Positions 1-6,984 of a DNA stretch of 12,413 bases are shown here, piece after piece. Origin of the DNA: AB-137-C09 sp964458185 (GTDB taxonomy: Bacteria > Pseudomonadota > Zetaproteobacteria > Mariprofundales > Mariprofundaceae); NCBI GenBank assembly GCA_964458185.1, contig CAYWFG010000037.1:1-12413 (forward strand), given 5' to 3'. Both the position numbers and the translations under genes were made by a program. Positions within the stretch are counted from its first letter, which is position 1. Each line of letters begins with the position of its first letter. Below the pieces are notes generated by a model. The model was not told where the DNA came from. It saw only the letters and a program-made list of their open reading frames with translations, and ran no database searches.

Positions 1-52
1 CAAAGAGGGGTGCATCCCCAAACTGCATGGTAATGCCAGATGTTGAAATCAA
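1..52 (-). CDS. ABC-F family ATPase, N-terminal 17 codons only
   Basis: The minus strand opens with TTG at 52-50 and reads (M)ISTSGITMQFGDAPLF before leaving the window. This matches the N-terminus of ABC-F proteins of the YbiT type, where a short beta strand is followed by T-M-Q-F-G and P-L-F ahead of the Walker A loop. ABC-F proteins are soluble twin-ATPase translation factors that act at the ribosomal E site and lack membrane domains. A ribosome-binding sequence AGGAG (61-65) lies 8 bases before the TTG. A downstream in-frame ATG (codon 9) would cut into the conserved strand and has no such site, so TTG is preferred. The gene follows guaB on the same strand after a 62-base gap and may be cotranscribed with it. 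Only the first residues are visible, so the exact subfamily is uncertain. Confidence 0.72.
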   Translation of the reverse strand, partial: MISTSGITMQFGDAPLF

Positions 53-60
53 GTTATGTA

Positions 61-65
61 CTCCT
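61..65 (-). promoter_or_regulatory. Shine-Dalgarno site of the ABC-F gene
   Basis: The minus strand reads AGGAG, 8 bases upstream of the TTG codon at 52. This site is what decides the non-ATG start of the partial ABC-F gene. Confidence 0.65.
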
Positions 66-114
66 AGCGCATTGATGCGCGTATTGTGGACAAGTTGTTA
101 AATTTTTAGTCTAC

Positions 115-1587
115 TTACTGCATTCGATAATTCGGTGCTTCTTCGGTAATCGTTACATCATGAACATGCGATTCATGCAATCCTGCACCTGTGATTCTTA
201 CAAATCGTGCGCGTTCGTGCAGTGAGGCGATAGAATCAGCACCGACATAGCCCATAGCAGCACGCAAACCGCCCATTAATTGGTGCATGATGTCACTTAA
301 TGCGCCTTTGTAGGGTACGCGCCCTTCGATGCCTTCGGGAACCAATTTGAGAACTTCTTCGACATCGCCTTGGAAGTAACGGTCTTTGCTGCCTTGTTTC
401 ATTGCACCTACCGAACCCATGCCACGGTAGGATTTATAGGAACGCCCTTGGTATAAAATTTTATCGCCAGGGGCTTCATCTGTGCCTGCAAACATCGAGC
501 CAAACATGCACGTGGATGCACCTGCTGCCATGGCTTTGGCAAAGTCGCCTGAAAATTTAATGCCGCCATCGGCAATAATCGGTACGCCAGCAGCGCGTGC
601 AGCATCAGCGCATTGCATGATGGCTGTTAATTGCGGCACACCAACGCCCGCAACAATGCGTGTGGTACAAATAGAGCCAGGGCCAATACCTACTTTTACC
701 GCATCAGCACCTGCGGCAATGAGGTCGCGGGTGGCTTCTGCTGTGGCTATATTGCCGCCAATCACTTCAATGCGATCGCCGTATTGTGATTTAATCTGTC
801 GTACTTGCTCAATCACAGCCTGAGAATGACCATGCGCGGTATCAACCACCACTGCATCCACGCCTTCAGCCATCAATACTTCAAAGCGTTCCATTTCTAC
901 ATCGCCAACCCCAATAGCTGCTGCCACCAATAAACGGCCACGATGATCTCGAACTGCCTGTGGGTTGGCAGAGGCTTTTTCAATATCTCGCACGGTGATC
1001 ATGCCATGCAATGTGCCATCGTTGTTTAATACGGGAAGTTTTTCAATGCGGTGTTCACGAAATAATTGTTTGCATGCATCCAGCGATGTACCCAACTGAA
1101 CACATACCAAACGATCACGCGGTGTCATCATGGCATCAACGCGGCATTCGGGATTGGATTCAAAACGAACATCCCGATGGGTGATAATGCCGCATACTTT
1201 ATTGTTGGCATCAATAACGGGAAAGCCTGAAAAGTTATTTTCAGCAGCCAGTCGCAATACATCAGTGAGCCGCATATCGGGGCGCACCACTAAGGGATCA
1301 ATCACCACCCCTGCTTCATAGCGTTTAACCTTGCGTACTTCTGCCGCTTGGGCTTGCGGGGTGAGGTTTTTATGAACGACACCAATGCCGCCTTCTTGTG
1401 CCAAGATGATGGCAGTACCCGATTCGGTGACGGTATCCATCGCGGCAGATAGCACAGGAATGTTTAATTGAATATTGCGGCTTAGCGGTGTTGTTGTTTC
1501 AACAGAACGGGGCATGACATGGCTTGCCTGTGGAATTAATAACACATCATCAAAGGTCAGACCTTCATACAAAATTCGCGCATCCAT
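115..1587 (-). CDS. guaB: Inosine-5'-monophosphate dehydrogenase
   Basis: IMP dehydrogenase oxidises IMP to XMP with NAD+, the committed step of guanine nucleotide synthesis in the cytoplasm. The 490-residue product has the full family layout. A TIM-barrel start (LTFDDVLLIPQ, about residues 10-20) is followed by a two-CBS Bateman insert (about 95-205, with GIITHRDV and GMITVRDIEKA), which is usually the site of adenine or guanine nucleotide regulation. The barrel then resumes with the active-site loop GPGSICTTR, whose catalytic cysteine is C307, then the phosphate-binding GGI and the mobile flap YRGMGSVGAMKQGSKDRYF and EGRVPYKG. The length equals that of typical bacterial enzymes. The ATG has GAGG 7 bases upstream and a plausible promoter beyond it. 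guaA, the common downstream partner, is not next to it; an ABC-F gene follows instead. Nothing looks damaged. Confidence 0.97.
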   Translation of the reverse strand: MDARILYEGLTFDDVLLIPQASHVMPRSVETTTPLSRNIQLNIPVLSAAMDTVTESGTAIILAQEGGIGVVHKNLTPQAQAAEVRKVKRYEAGVVIDPLVVRPDMRLTDVLRLAAENNFSGFPVIDANNKVCGIITHRDVRFESNPECRVDAMMTPRDRLVCVQLGTSLDACKQLFREHRIEKLPVLNNDGTLHGMITVRDIEKASANPQAVRDHRGRLLVAAAIGVGDVEMERFEVLMAEGVDAVVVDTAHGHSQAVIEQVRQIKSQYGDRIEVIGGNIATAEATRDLIAAGADAVKVGIGPGSICTTRIVAGVGVPQLTAIMQCADAARAAGVPIIADGGIKFSGDFAKAMAAGASTCMFGSMFAGTDEAPGDKILYQGRSYKSYRGMGSVGAMKQGSKDRYFQGDVEEVLKLVPEGIEGRVPYKGALSDIMHQLMGGLRAAMGYVGADSIASLHERARFVRITGAGLHESHVHDVTITEEAPNYRMQ

Positions 1588-1606
1588 ACCGAAACCTCAC
1601 ATAAAA

Positions 1607-1635
1607 AACATAATCGCGCATACTACGCATATCAA
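1607..1635 (-). promoter_or_regulatory. Candidate sigma-70 promoter of guaB
   Basis: On the minus strand TTGATA (1630-1635) and TATGTT (1607-1612) are separated by 17 bases and lie 20-48 bases upstream of the guaB ATG. The -35 matches five of six consensus bases and the -10 four of six. The call rests on spacing and similarity alone. Confidence 0.45.
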
Positions 1636-1685
1636 ACCACGCTTAAAGTCTCATGATGCATTGGCTTTGATATTGTTAATATTGC

Positions 1686-2138
1686 TTAGATAAAACGACC
1701 ATTACTTTTACATGCTTGATGGCGTTCTGATGTTGATGAATTTTGGTTGCGGTATTGGGCATTTAAGGTGAATTTTTTACAATTGCGATGGGTGCGAATA
1801 TCAGTGACATAAAAAACAGTGCCTGTATTGGGGTTGCGCCATTGCCCATTACCTTTGTTTTGATGGGTTAAGATACCATTTAATTGTTGCTTATCACTAG
1901 GTTCCATTGACTTAATGATTTGGCTACCAATAAAATTACCAATCACGCCGCCTGCAAAAGCACCGCCTGCAATGCACGCTGCGCGGGTTCGTTTATCTTT
2001 CCCTTTACAGGCTTGGTAGCCGCCATAAGCACCGCCTGCGGCAAAAACCGTGGTGGATATACCTTGAATAGTCTCTGCGGTGGTGCATGCATTGAACAAC
2101 GTGGCAGCAGTAAGCATTAGCAAGAATTTTATTTTCAT
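1686..2138 (-). CDS. Glycine-zipper lipoprotein, 17 kDa surface-antigen-like
   Basis: The 150-residue product starts with a basic n-region, a hydrophobic stretch and a cysteine at residue 18 (LFNAC). This is a recognisable but imperfect lipobox, because F and N at -3 and -2 are unusual. Glycine-rich helical repeats follow (GGAYGGY about 35-41, then GGAFAGGVIGNFIGS about 58-72), typical of glycine-zipper domains of envelope proteins. The C-terminal part (GQWRNPNTGTVFYVT, then a cysteine, then QACKSNGRF) resembles the Rickettsia 17 kDa antigen / RT0821-Lpp0805 surface-protein family, which ends in a W-NP-TG strand and a final AC-GxW-like element. The expected location is the outer membrane, periplasmic face. 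Its biochemical role is not known. No good Shine-Dalgarno sequence precedes the ATG. The gene is divergent from ilvE and upstream of guaB on the same strand, separated from it by a promoter-sized gap. Confidence 0.72.
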   Translation of the reverse strand: MKIKFLLMLTAATLFNACTTAETIQGISTTVFAAGGAYGGYQACKGKDKRTRAACIAGGAFAGGVIGNFIGSQIIKSMEPSDKQQLNGILTHQNKGNGQWRNPNTGTVFYVTDIRTHRNCKKFTLNAQYRNQNSSTSERHQACKSNGRFI

Positions 2139-2187
2139 GTTGTATTGTATTGTCCGTTAAGGTGAAAGGTAATGGCTAGCACACTAA

Positions 2188-2206
2188 GAAAACAACGCTT
2201 GTTTTC
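2188..2206. repeat. Perfect 8-bp inverted repeat in a divergent intergenic region
   Basis: GAAAACAA and TTGTTTTC flank a CGC spacer. It lies between the divergently transcribed lipoprotein gene (ATG 50 bases away) and ilvE (ATG 99 bases away). It could be a protein-binding dyad or a small hairpin. No regulator is identifiable from the sequence. Confidence 0.4.
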
Positions 2207-2293
2207 AAGGTGGAAATAGGCGTTCACTATTGGCTCTATTGCCAGTAATCAATTAGGCTGCAAGCATACGACCCTTGCCATGCGTTTTTTAAT

Positions 2294-2300
2294 AGGGGGA
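2294..2300 (+). promoter_or_regulatory. Shine-Dalgarno site of ilvE
   Basis: AGGGGGA ends 4 bases before the ATG at 2305 and supports that start over internal methionines. Confidence 0.6.
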
Positions 2301-2304
2301 ATCA

Positions 2305-3234
2305 ATGTCGAATTTTGATGATCGTGATGGTGTCATTTGGTTGGATGGTGTCATGGTGCCGTGGCGAGAAGCCAAGGTTCATGTGCTTACCCATACATTG
2401 CATTATGGCATGGGTGTATTTGAAGGCGTGCGCGCTTATGAGGGTGATCAAGGTACAGCTATCTTTCGTCTGCAAGCCCATACAGATCGCTTGTTTCGTT
2501 CCGCCCATATTATGAATATGACAATGCCTTTTTCTAAAGAAGAATTAAACGAAGCGCAGTGTGCTGCCGTGCGTGACAATGGATTGAAATCAGCCTATTT
2601 ACGACCGATGGCATTTTATGGCTCAGAAGCCATGGGCTTGCGTGCCGAAGGACTTAAAACCCATGTGATGATTGCAGCATGGTCATGGGGTGCTTATTTG
2701 GGTGATGATGGTATCAACAATGGTATTCGCATTCGCACCTCATCGTATACCCGTCACCATGTTAATATTGCCATGTGCAAGGCAAAGGCAAACGGGCAAT
2801 ATATTAACTCCATGCTGGGCTTGGCTGAAGCACAGCGTGATGGTTATGACGAAGCATTGTTTTTAGATGTTGATGGTTTTGTTGCTGAAGGCAGTGGTGA
2901 AAATGTATTTATGGTGCGTGATGGTGTGCTGTATACGCCAGAGTTAACATCTGCCTTAGATGGTATTACCCGTGCAACAGTGATGCTGCTCGCTGAAGAA
3001 CAAGGGCTAAAAGTTTACGAAAAACGTATCACCCGCGATGAAGTGTATGTTGCCGATGAAATGTTTTTTACAGGAACAGCGGCAGAAGTGACCCCTATTC
3101 GTGAAGTTGATGGACGCACCATTGGCTGTGGTAGCCGTGGTCCTATTACCAAAGCATTGCAAGACGCTTACTTTGATGTGGTGCATGGTCGCTCGGCAGA
3201 TCATCACGATTGGTTAACTGCTACCCGTGACTGA
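2305..3234 (+). CDS. ilvE: Branched-chain amino acid aminotransferase
   Basis: This is a PLP-dependent fold-type IV transaminase that interconverts leucine, isoleucine and valine with their 2-oxo acids using glutamate/2-oxoglutarate, the last step of branched-chain amino acid synthesis. The 309-residue length equals that of Escherichia coli IlvE. Visible family signatures are HTLHYGMGVFEGVRAY (about 30-45), RPMAFYGSEAMG (about 100-111), KANGQYINSM with the Schiff-base lysine at K161, the EGSGENVF motif in the second domain, GITRATVM, and MFFTGTAAEVTPI, which contacts the cofactor phosphate. D-amino acid transaminase and aminodeoxychorismate lyase share the fold but lack this N-terminal block and length, so IlvE is the better call. 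The stop codon overlaps the start of mnmA by 8 bases, so the two are probably cotranscribed and translationally coupled. Confidence 0.95.
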   Translation: MSNFDDRDGVIWLDGVMVPWREAKVHVLTHTLHYGMGVFEGVRAYEGDQGTAIFRLQAHTDRLFRSAHIMNMTMPFSKEELNEAQCAAVRDNGLKSAYLRPMAFYGSEAMGLRAEGLKTHVMIAAWSWGAYLGDDGINNGIRIRTSSYTRHHVNIAMCKAKANGQYINSMLGLAEAQRDGYDEALFLDVDGFVAEGSGENVFMVRDGVLYTPELTSALDGITRATVMLLAEEQGLKVYEKRITRDEVYVADEMFFTGTAAEVTPIREVDGRTIGCGSRGPITKALQDAYFDVVHGRSADHHDWLTATRD

Positions 3235-4348
3235 ACTTGATACATGCCGTGATGCATTGGTAAAAGGTTTGCATTCTCTGCGAGGCTCTAGGGTGATTGC
3301 AGCAATGAGTGGCGGCGTTGATTCGTCGTTGGTGGCAGCATTGCTTCATGATGCTGGGGTTGAAGTGATTGGTGTGTTTTTGCATGTTTGGGACTATTCA
3401 CGCGAAGATAATTGTCGCCAAGGCTCTTGCTGCGCCAGTGAAGACGCTTACGATGCCAGACGGGTTGCCGATCAGCTAGGTATTCCCTTTTACGTTATGG
3501 ATATGCGCAAAACCTTTCGTGAACATGTGATTGATCCTTTCATTGAAGATTACAGCCATGGGCGAACACCGAACCCTTGCGAGCGTTGCAATCGTTTTGT
3601 GAAGTTTGGTGCGCTCTTAACAATCGCCGATCAGTTAGAAGCTGATTATATTGCCACAGGGCATTACGTTCGCCGCCGTGATGATGAAACGGGCGCGCAT
3701 TTTTATCAGGGCAGTGACTACAACAAAGATCAAACCTATTTTTTAGCAACGACCAACAAACAACAATTATCGCGTATAATTTTTCCTGTTGGTAACTTAC
3801 AAAAAGATCAAACTCGTACCATGTCATTGTTGTATGGGCTTAAAACAGCCATGAAACATGAGAGCCAAGATATTTGCTTTATTCCAGCGGGTGATCGGGT
3901 AAGTTTTCTTAAACAACAAGATGCGATGGCAGGTTTTATCGCAGGGGATATTGTTGATCTGGCGGGTGATCGTTTAGGGCAGCATGAAGGTGTTGCTCAT
4001 TACACCTTGGGGCAACGCAAAGGGCTGGCACTAGGAAATGGGCCTTGGCATGTGGTTTCCCTTGATGCCAAAACAGCACGGGTGGTGGTGGCACATCCAG
4101 AAGATGCTTTGATTACCCATGTTGAGGTAAAAGAAGTTCATTGGCTGCATCCACCTGATGCCAATCAGCTAGTCTGCGCTCGCGTGCGTTACCGCATGAA
4201 ACCAGCCCCCTGCACACTTGTTGCCCATGATGATTGTTGGCAATTGACCTTTGAAACGCCGCAAAAGCCGACCGCAGCGGGGCAGGTGGTGGCCTTGTAT
4301 GGTGGTGATGAATTATTAGGTGGTGGTATTGTGGCAACTACCCGTTAA
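3227..4348 (+). CDS. mnmA: tRNA-specific 2-thiouridylase MnmA
   Basis: MnmA activates C2 of the wobble uridine U34 of tRNA-Lys, -Glu and -Gln with ATP and inserts sulfur to give s2U. The 373-residue product carries the PP-loop SGGVDSS (28-34), the first active-site cysteine region GRTPNPCERCNRFVKF (C118 and C121), ATGHY (about 143-147), the tRNA-binding KDQTYFL segment, and the second catalytic cysteine in QDICFIPAGD (C217). The C-terminal beta domain is complete (YTLGQRKGL, then a terminal GGGIV). Compared with the E. coli enzyme (NPDxxC) it has NPCxxC, plus an extra Cys cluster CRQGSCC (C63, C68, C69). The start is GTG inside the end of ilvE (GTGACTGA overlap) with no strong Shine-Dalgarno, suggesting reinitiation. 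About 20 extra N-terminal residues precede the PP-loop strand, so a later start cannot be excluded. Confidence 0.95.
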   Translation: MTELDTCRDALVKGLHSLRGSRVIAAMSGGVDSSLVAALLHDAGVEVIGVFLHVWDYSREDNCRQGSCCASEDAYDARRVADQLGIPFYVMDMRKTFREHVIDPFIEDYSHGRTPNPCERCNRFVKFGALLTIADQLEADYIATGHYVRRRDDETGAHFYQGSDYNKDQTYFLATTNKQQLSRIIFPVGNLQKDQTRTMSLLYGLKTAMKHESQDICFIPAGDRVSFLKQQDAMAGFIAGDIVDLAGDRLGQHEGVAHYTLGQRKGLALGNGPWHVVSLDAKTARVVVAHPEDALITHVEVKEVHWLHPPDANQLVCARVRYRMKPAPCTLVAHDDCWQLTFETPQKPTAAGQVVALYGGDELLGGGIVATTR

Positions 4349-4361
4349 TCCATTCATCTTG

Positions 4362-4380
4362 AAAACAAAGGCGTTTTTTT
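4362..4380 (+). terminator. Weak candidate terminator after mnmA
   Basis: AAAAC and GTTTT can pair around a six-base loop and are followed by a run of T (4374-4380), 14 bases after the mnmA stop. The stem is short and A/T-rich, so the call is weak. Confidence 0.3.
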
Positions 4381-4442
4381 ATCATATTGCACTTTAAAGA
4401 CAGGATGAAAGTCATGAGAAAACAACAAGATACATTTTTTAG

Positions 4443-4471
4443 TTGAAGTAATAGATGAAGCTTACTATGAT
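4443..4471 (+). promoter_or_regulatory. Candidate sigma-70 promoter of the OmpA-domain lipoprotein
   Basis: TTGAAG (4443-4448) and TATGAT (4466-4471) have exactly 17 bases between them, and the -10 ends 26 bases before the ATG. Together with the terminator-like sequence upstream, this makes the lipoprotein gene a separate unit from ilvE-mnmA. Confidence 0.5.
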
Positions 4472-4482
4472 AGCGCATTTAG

Positions 4483-4488
4483 TGGGAG
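4483..4488 (+). promoter_or_regulatory. Shine-Dalgarno site of the OmpA-domain lipoprotein
   Basis: GGGAGG lies 9 bases before ATG 4498. A nearer ATG at 4490 is out of frame, so 4498 is the start used here. Confidence 0.6.
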
Positions 4489-4497
4489 GTATGCACA

Positions 4498-5151
4498 ATG
4501 AAGCAATATATTCACCGATACACACGGTTCAATGCAAGTCTTGTAAAGTCAATCATGCTAGCTGTATCAGCAGGGCTGTTTCTTTCGGGCTGCCATACAT
4601 TGAATGATAGAGACTATGTCGCAGTAAAAAAACTGCCCAAGCAAATCATCATCCTTGAACAAAACGATATGATTTTAGAGGATAATGTCGATAATTTACG
4701 CAAAGCTGTTGACCTCATGCGTAAAGAAATGAAAGCCCCCATCAAAAACAATGATGCGAAAATAGAACAATTAACCCCGCGCAAAGCAAAAGTTACCTTG
4801 CAAAACAAAATATTGTTTAAAAATGGGAGTGCAAACTTTAGCCACGCAGGGAAGAAAGTGCTATCTCAGTTTGCCAAAGCGATGCAAAAAAACAAAAGTT
4901 TGCGCGTTCGTATTGTTGGGCATACCGACGATAAAATACCTACCCAGCGTTTGCAAGTGCGTTATTTAGACAATTGGGAAGTTGGCGCAGCGCGTGCGGC
5001 TTCGGTGGCGCGTTATTTAACATGGGAACAACATATTGACGCTAAAAAAGTTACCGTTATTAGTAAAGCTGATACGCAACCTGTGGCAAGCAACAGAACG
5101 GCTAAAGGGCGAAAGTTAAACCGTCGCGTTGAACTGTATCTTGAACTTTAA
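4498..5151 (+). CDS. OmpA-domain (peptidoglycan-binding) lipoprotein
   Basis: The 217-residue product has a long n-region (RYTRFNASLVKS), a hydrophobic core and the lipobox LSGC with C32 as the lipidation site, so outer-membrane anchoring is expected. Residues about 50-92 (LEQNDMILEDNVDNLRKAVD) look like a coiled-coil linker. Residues about 96-217 form an OmpA C-terminal domain, with LFKNGSANFSHAGKKVL, VRIVGHTDD, NWEVGAARAASVARYL and the closing GRKLNRRVEL. D144/D145 and R166 sit where the family binds diaminopimelate of peptidoglycan, so the protein likely tethers the outer membrane to the wall. The NWExGAARA wording is shared by MotB-like and Pal-like members, but there is no membrane helix for MotB and the neighbours are not tol genes, so no specific name is given. 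It has its own promoter and Shine-Dalgarno. Confidence 0.85.
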   Translation: MKQYIHRYTRFNASLVKSIMLAVSAGLFLSGCHTLNDRDYVAVKKLPKQIIILEQNDMILEDNVDNLRKAVDLMRKEMKAPIKNNDAKIEQLTPRKAKVTLQNKILFKNGSANFSHAGKKVLSQFAKAMQKNKSLRVRIVGHTDDKIPTQRLQVRYLDNWEVGAARAASVARYLTWEQHIDAKKVTVISKADTQPVASNRTAKGRKLNRRVELYLEL

Positions 5152-5160
5152 TGGATTGAG

Positions 5161-5214
5161 CAGCATTATTTTAATGTTTTCGTGTTGCCTGATGAATATA
5201 TTAAAATAATGCTG
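5161..5214. repeat. Long inverted repeat / hairpin upstream of argS
   Basis: The arms 5161-5175 (CAGCATTATTTTAAT) and 5200-5214 are perfect reverse complements of 15 bases. In RNA the stem can run inward to about 23 pairs (5161-5183 with 5192-5214), with one U-U mismatch and a few G-U pairs, leaving an 8-base loop. It starts 10 bases after the stop of the lipoprotein gene. A T-rich tail appears only about 20 bases later (5236-5242). It may act as a terminator or 3'-end stabiliser for the upstream gene, or as a leader structure of argS. Confidence 0.75.
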
Positions 5215-5242
5215 ATTCGTATGGATGTTTATTTAATTTTTT

Positions 5243-5248
5243 AGGAGG
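5243..5248 (+). promoter_or_regulatory. Shine-Dalgarno site of argS
   Basis: A full AGGAGG is followed by TTATGTGAAA. GTG 5253 (4 bases downstream) opens the argS frame. The nearer ATG at 5251 is in another frame and is followed directly by TGA. Confidence 0.7.
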
Positions 5249-5252
5249 TTAT

Positions 5253-6956
5253 GTGAAATCAAGGCTTGAACAAGCATTGCAAGCGGCAGTGAATACGCTG
5301 CTTGTCAACATAGACCCTAGCCAAACGCCTGATGTTCATCTAACCCGCTCAAAAGCTGAGGGGCATGGGGATTATGCTTGTAATGTTGCCATGCAATTGG
5401 CGCGGGTATTAAAGCAAAAGCCTGCAACTATTGCTACTGCCATACTGTCGCAGGTGCAATGGCCAGCAGCCGTTTGTAACGCTACGATTGCAGGTCCTGG
5501 TTTTATTAATATTCATTTAGAGGCAGCCACTGAAGCATTGGTTTTGCGCACTATTGTGAAGCAAGGCGTGCGTTATGGTGATCAAACCATCGCAGCACGA
5601 CAAAAAATATGTGTTGAATTTGTTTCTGCCAACCCAACAGGCCCTATGCATGTCGGGCATGGTCGAGGCGCAGTGCTGGGTGATTCGTTGGTGCGCCTTT
5701 TGAAAACGCAAGGTCATGATGTTCAACGTGAGTATTATATCAACGATGCAGGAGCGCAAATCATCGTGTTGGCGCGTTCTGTTTGGGCGAGAATACAAGA
5801 ATTGCAAGGCTTGACTATTGTTTTTCCTGATGATGGTTATCCGGGAGATTACATTGTTGATATTGCCCGTGACATATTGACTAAATATACATTTCAGCGT
5901 TTAGCCAAAATGTCTGAAAATAAACGAATGGATGTACTTGCAGATTTAGCTGTTGATAAAAATATGGCAATGATTCGTGCAGACTTGGCGCGGATGAATA
6001 TTCATTTTGATCTCTTTTTCTCTGAAAAACAATTGCATCAATCAGGTGCTGTCAATACCTTAATTGAACGACTGCAACAGAAATCGCTTATTTATGATGG
6101 TACGTTACCACCGCCAAAGGGTAAAACCGTTGATGATTACACACCACAAATTCAGCCGTTATTCAAAACGACAAAATTTGGCGACGATGTTGACCGTCCC
6201 GTAATTAAACAAGATGGAACAGCAACTTATTTTGCCGCTGATATTGCTTACCATTACGATAAACATCAACGTGGTTTTGATCGCATGATTGATATTTGGG
6301 GTGCAGATCATGGTGGTTATGTCACCCGTGTAAAGGCGGCTGTTGAGGCTTTAACAGGTGTGCAACAACAACCTGATGTGTTACTGGTTCAAATGGTCAA
6401 TCTAACACGCGATGGTCAACCTGTTCGCATGTCAAAACGTGCAGGAACTTTTGTCACGCTTGAAGAAGTGGTGCATGAGGTCGGCGTTGATGCCGTGCGC
6501 TTTAACTTTATGACCCGTCGTGCTGAAACACAATGTGATTTTGACTTAGAACAAGCTAAATTACAAAGTGATGAAAATCCTGTGTATTATGTGCAATATG
6601 CCCATGCGCGTATTTTTGCTGTACTGCGCAAAGCAGAAGAGGTTGGGGTGCAACGTATTGCCCCTATAGATTGTGATCTATCATTGTTAACGGCAAAAGC
6701 AGAACAGGCATTGATTGCTCAACTGGTGAGTTACCCTGAGTTGCTACAACAAGCATCTGAACGGTTAGAACCTTACCGTTTAACCAATTATGCCATGCAG
6801 TTGGCGGCTGGTTTTCATACGTTTTATCATCAGTGTCGCATTATTCAGGATGATACGGCATTGGTACATGGTCGTTTGTTATTGGCTGAAGCTGTTGCAC
6901 AGGTATTGCATAACACATTGAATATTTTGGGTGTTACCGCACCTGAAAGGATGTAA
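5253..6956 (+). CDS. argS: Arginyl-tRNA synthetase
   Basis: This class Ia synthetase charges tRNA-Arg with arginine in the cytoplasm. The 567 residues are close to the usual bacterial length (577 in E. coli). The N-terminal additional domain for tRNA D-loop recognition is present (about 1-110, with HGDYACNVAMQLA and GPGFINIHL). The catalytic domain follows with the HIGH box as PTGPMHVGHGRGAVLGDSL (about 130-148), YYINDAGAQI, the DYTPQIQPLFKTTKFGDD region, YFAADIAYHYDK, DIWGADHGGYV, and the KMSKS-like loop VRMSKRAGTFVTL. The C-terminal helical anticodon-binding domain ends normally (YHQCRII, then VLHNTLNILGVTAPERM). The start is GTG, set by AGGAGG and by the family N-terminus. The SPOR gene follows after 28 bases on the same strand, a pairing seen in many proteobacteria. 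Confidence 0.97.
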   Translation: MKSRLEQALQAAVNTLLVNIDPSQTPDVHLTRSKAEGHGDYACNVAMQLARVLKQKPATIATAILSQVQWPAAVCNATIAGPGFINIHLEAATEALVLRTIVKQGVRYGDQTIAARQKICVEFVSANPTGPMHVGHGRGAVLGDSLVRLLKTQGHDVQREYYINDAGAQIIVLARSVWARIQELQGLTIVFPDDGYPGDYIVDIARDILTKYTFQRLAKMSENKRMDVLADLAVDKNMAMIRADLARMNIHFDLFFSEKQLHQSGAVNTLIERLQQKSLIYDGTLPPPKGKTVDDYTPQIQPLFKTTKFGDDVDRPVIKQDGTATYFAADIAYHYDKHQRGFDRMIDIWGADHGGYVTRVKAAVEALTGVQQQPDVLLVQMVNLTRDGQPVRMSKRAGTFVTLEEVVHEVGVDAVRFNFMTRRAETQCDFDLEQAKLQSDENPVYYVQYAHARIFAVLRKAEEVGVQRIAPIDCDLSLLTAKAEQALIAQLVSYPELLQQASERLEPYRLTNYAMQLAAGFHTFYHQCRIIQDDTALVHGRLLLAEAVAQVLHNTLNILGVTAPERM

Positions 6957-6984
6957 CGCTATTGTTTTACACTAGGATAAATAT

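Noticed and set aside
67..80. Small hairpin GCGCA-TTGA-TGCGC between guaB and the ABC-F gene as a terminator
   Set aside because: The stem is five pairs, with no T-run on the minus strand. The ABC-F ribosome-binding site follows immediately.
1668..1684. AT-rich hairpin ATATT-GTT-AATAT after the small lipoprotein gene
   Set aside because: The five A/T pairs are too weak to call a terminator, and no T-run follows.
4405..4446. Small open frame MKVMRKQQDTFFS upstream of the lipoprotein gene
   Set aside because: It has 13 codons, only a minimal AGG upstream, and overlaps the -35 of the better-supported promoter. There is no sign of a leader peptide such as a run of one amino acid.
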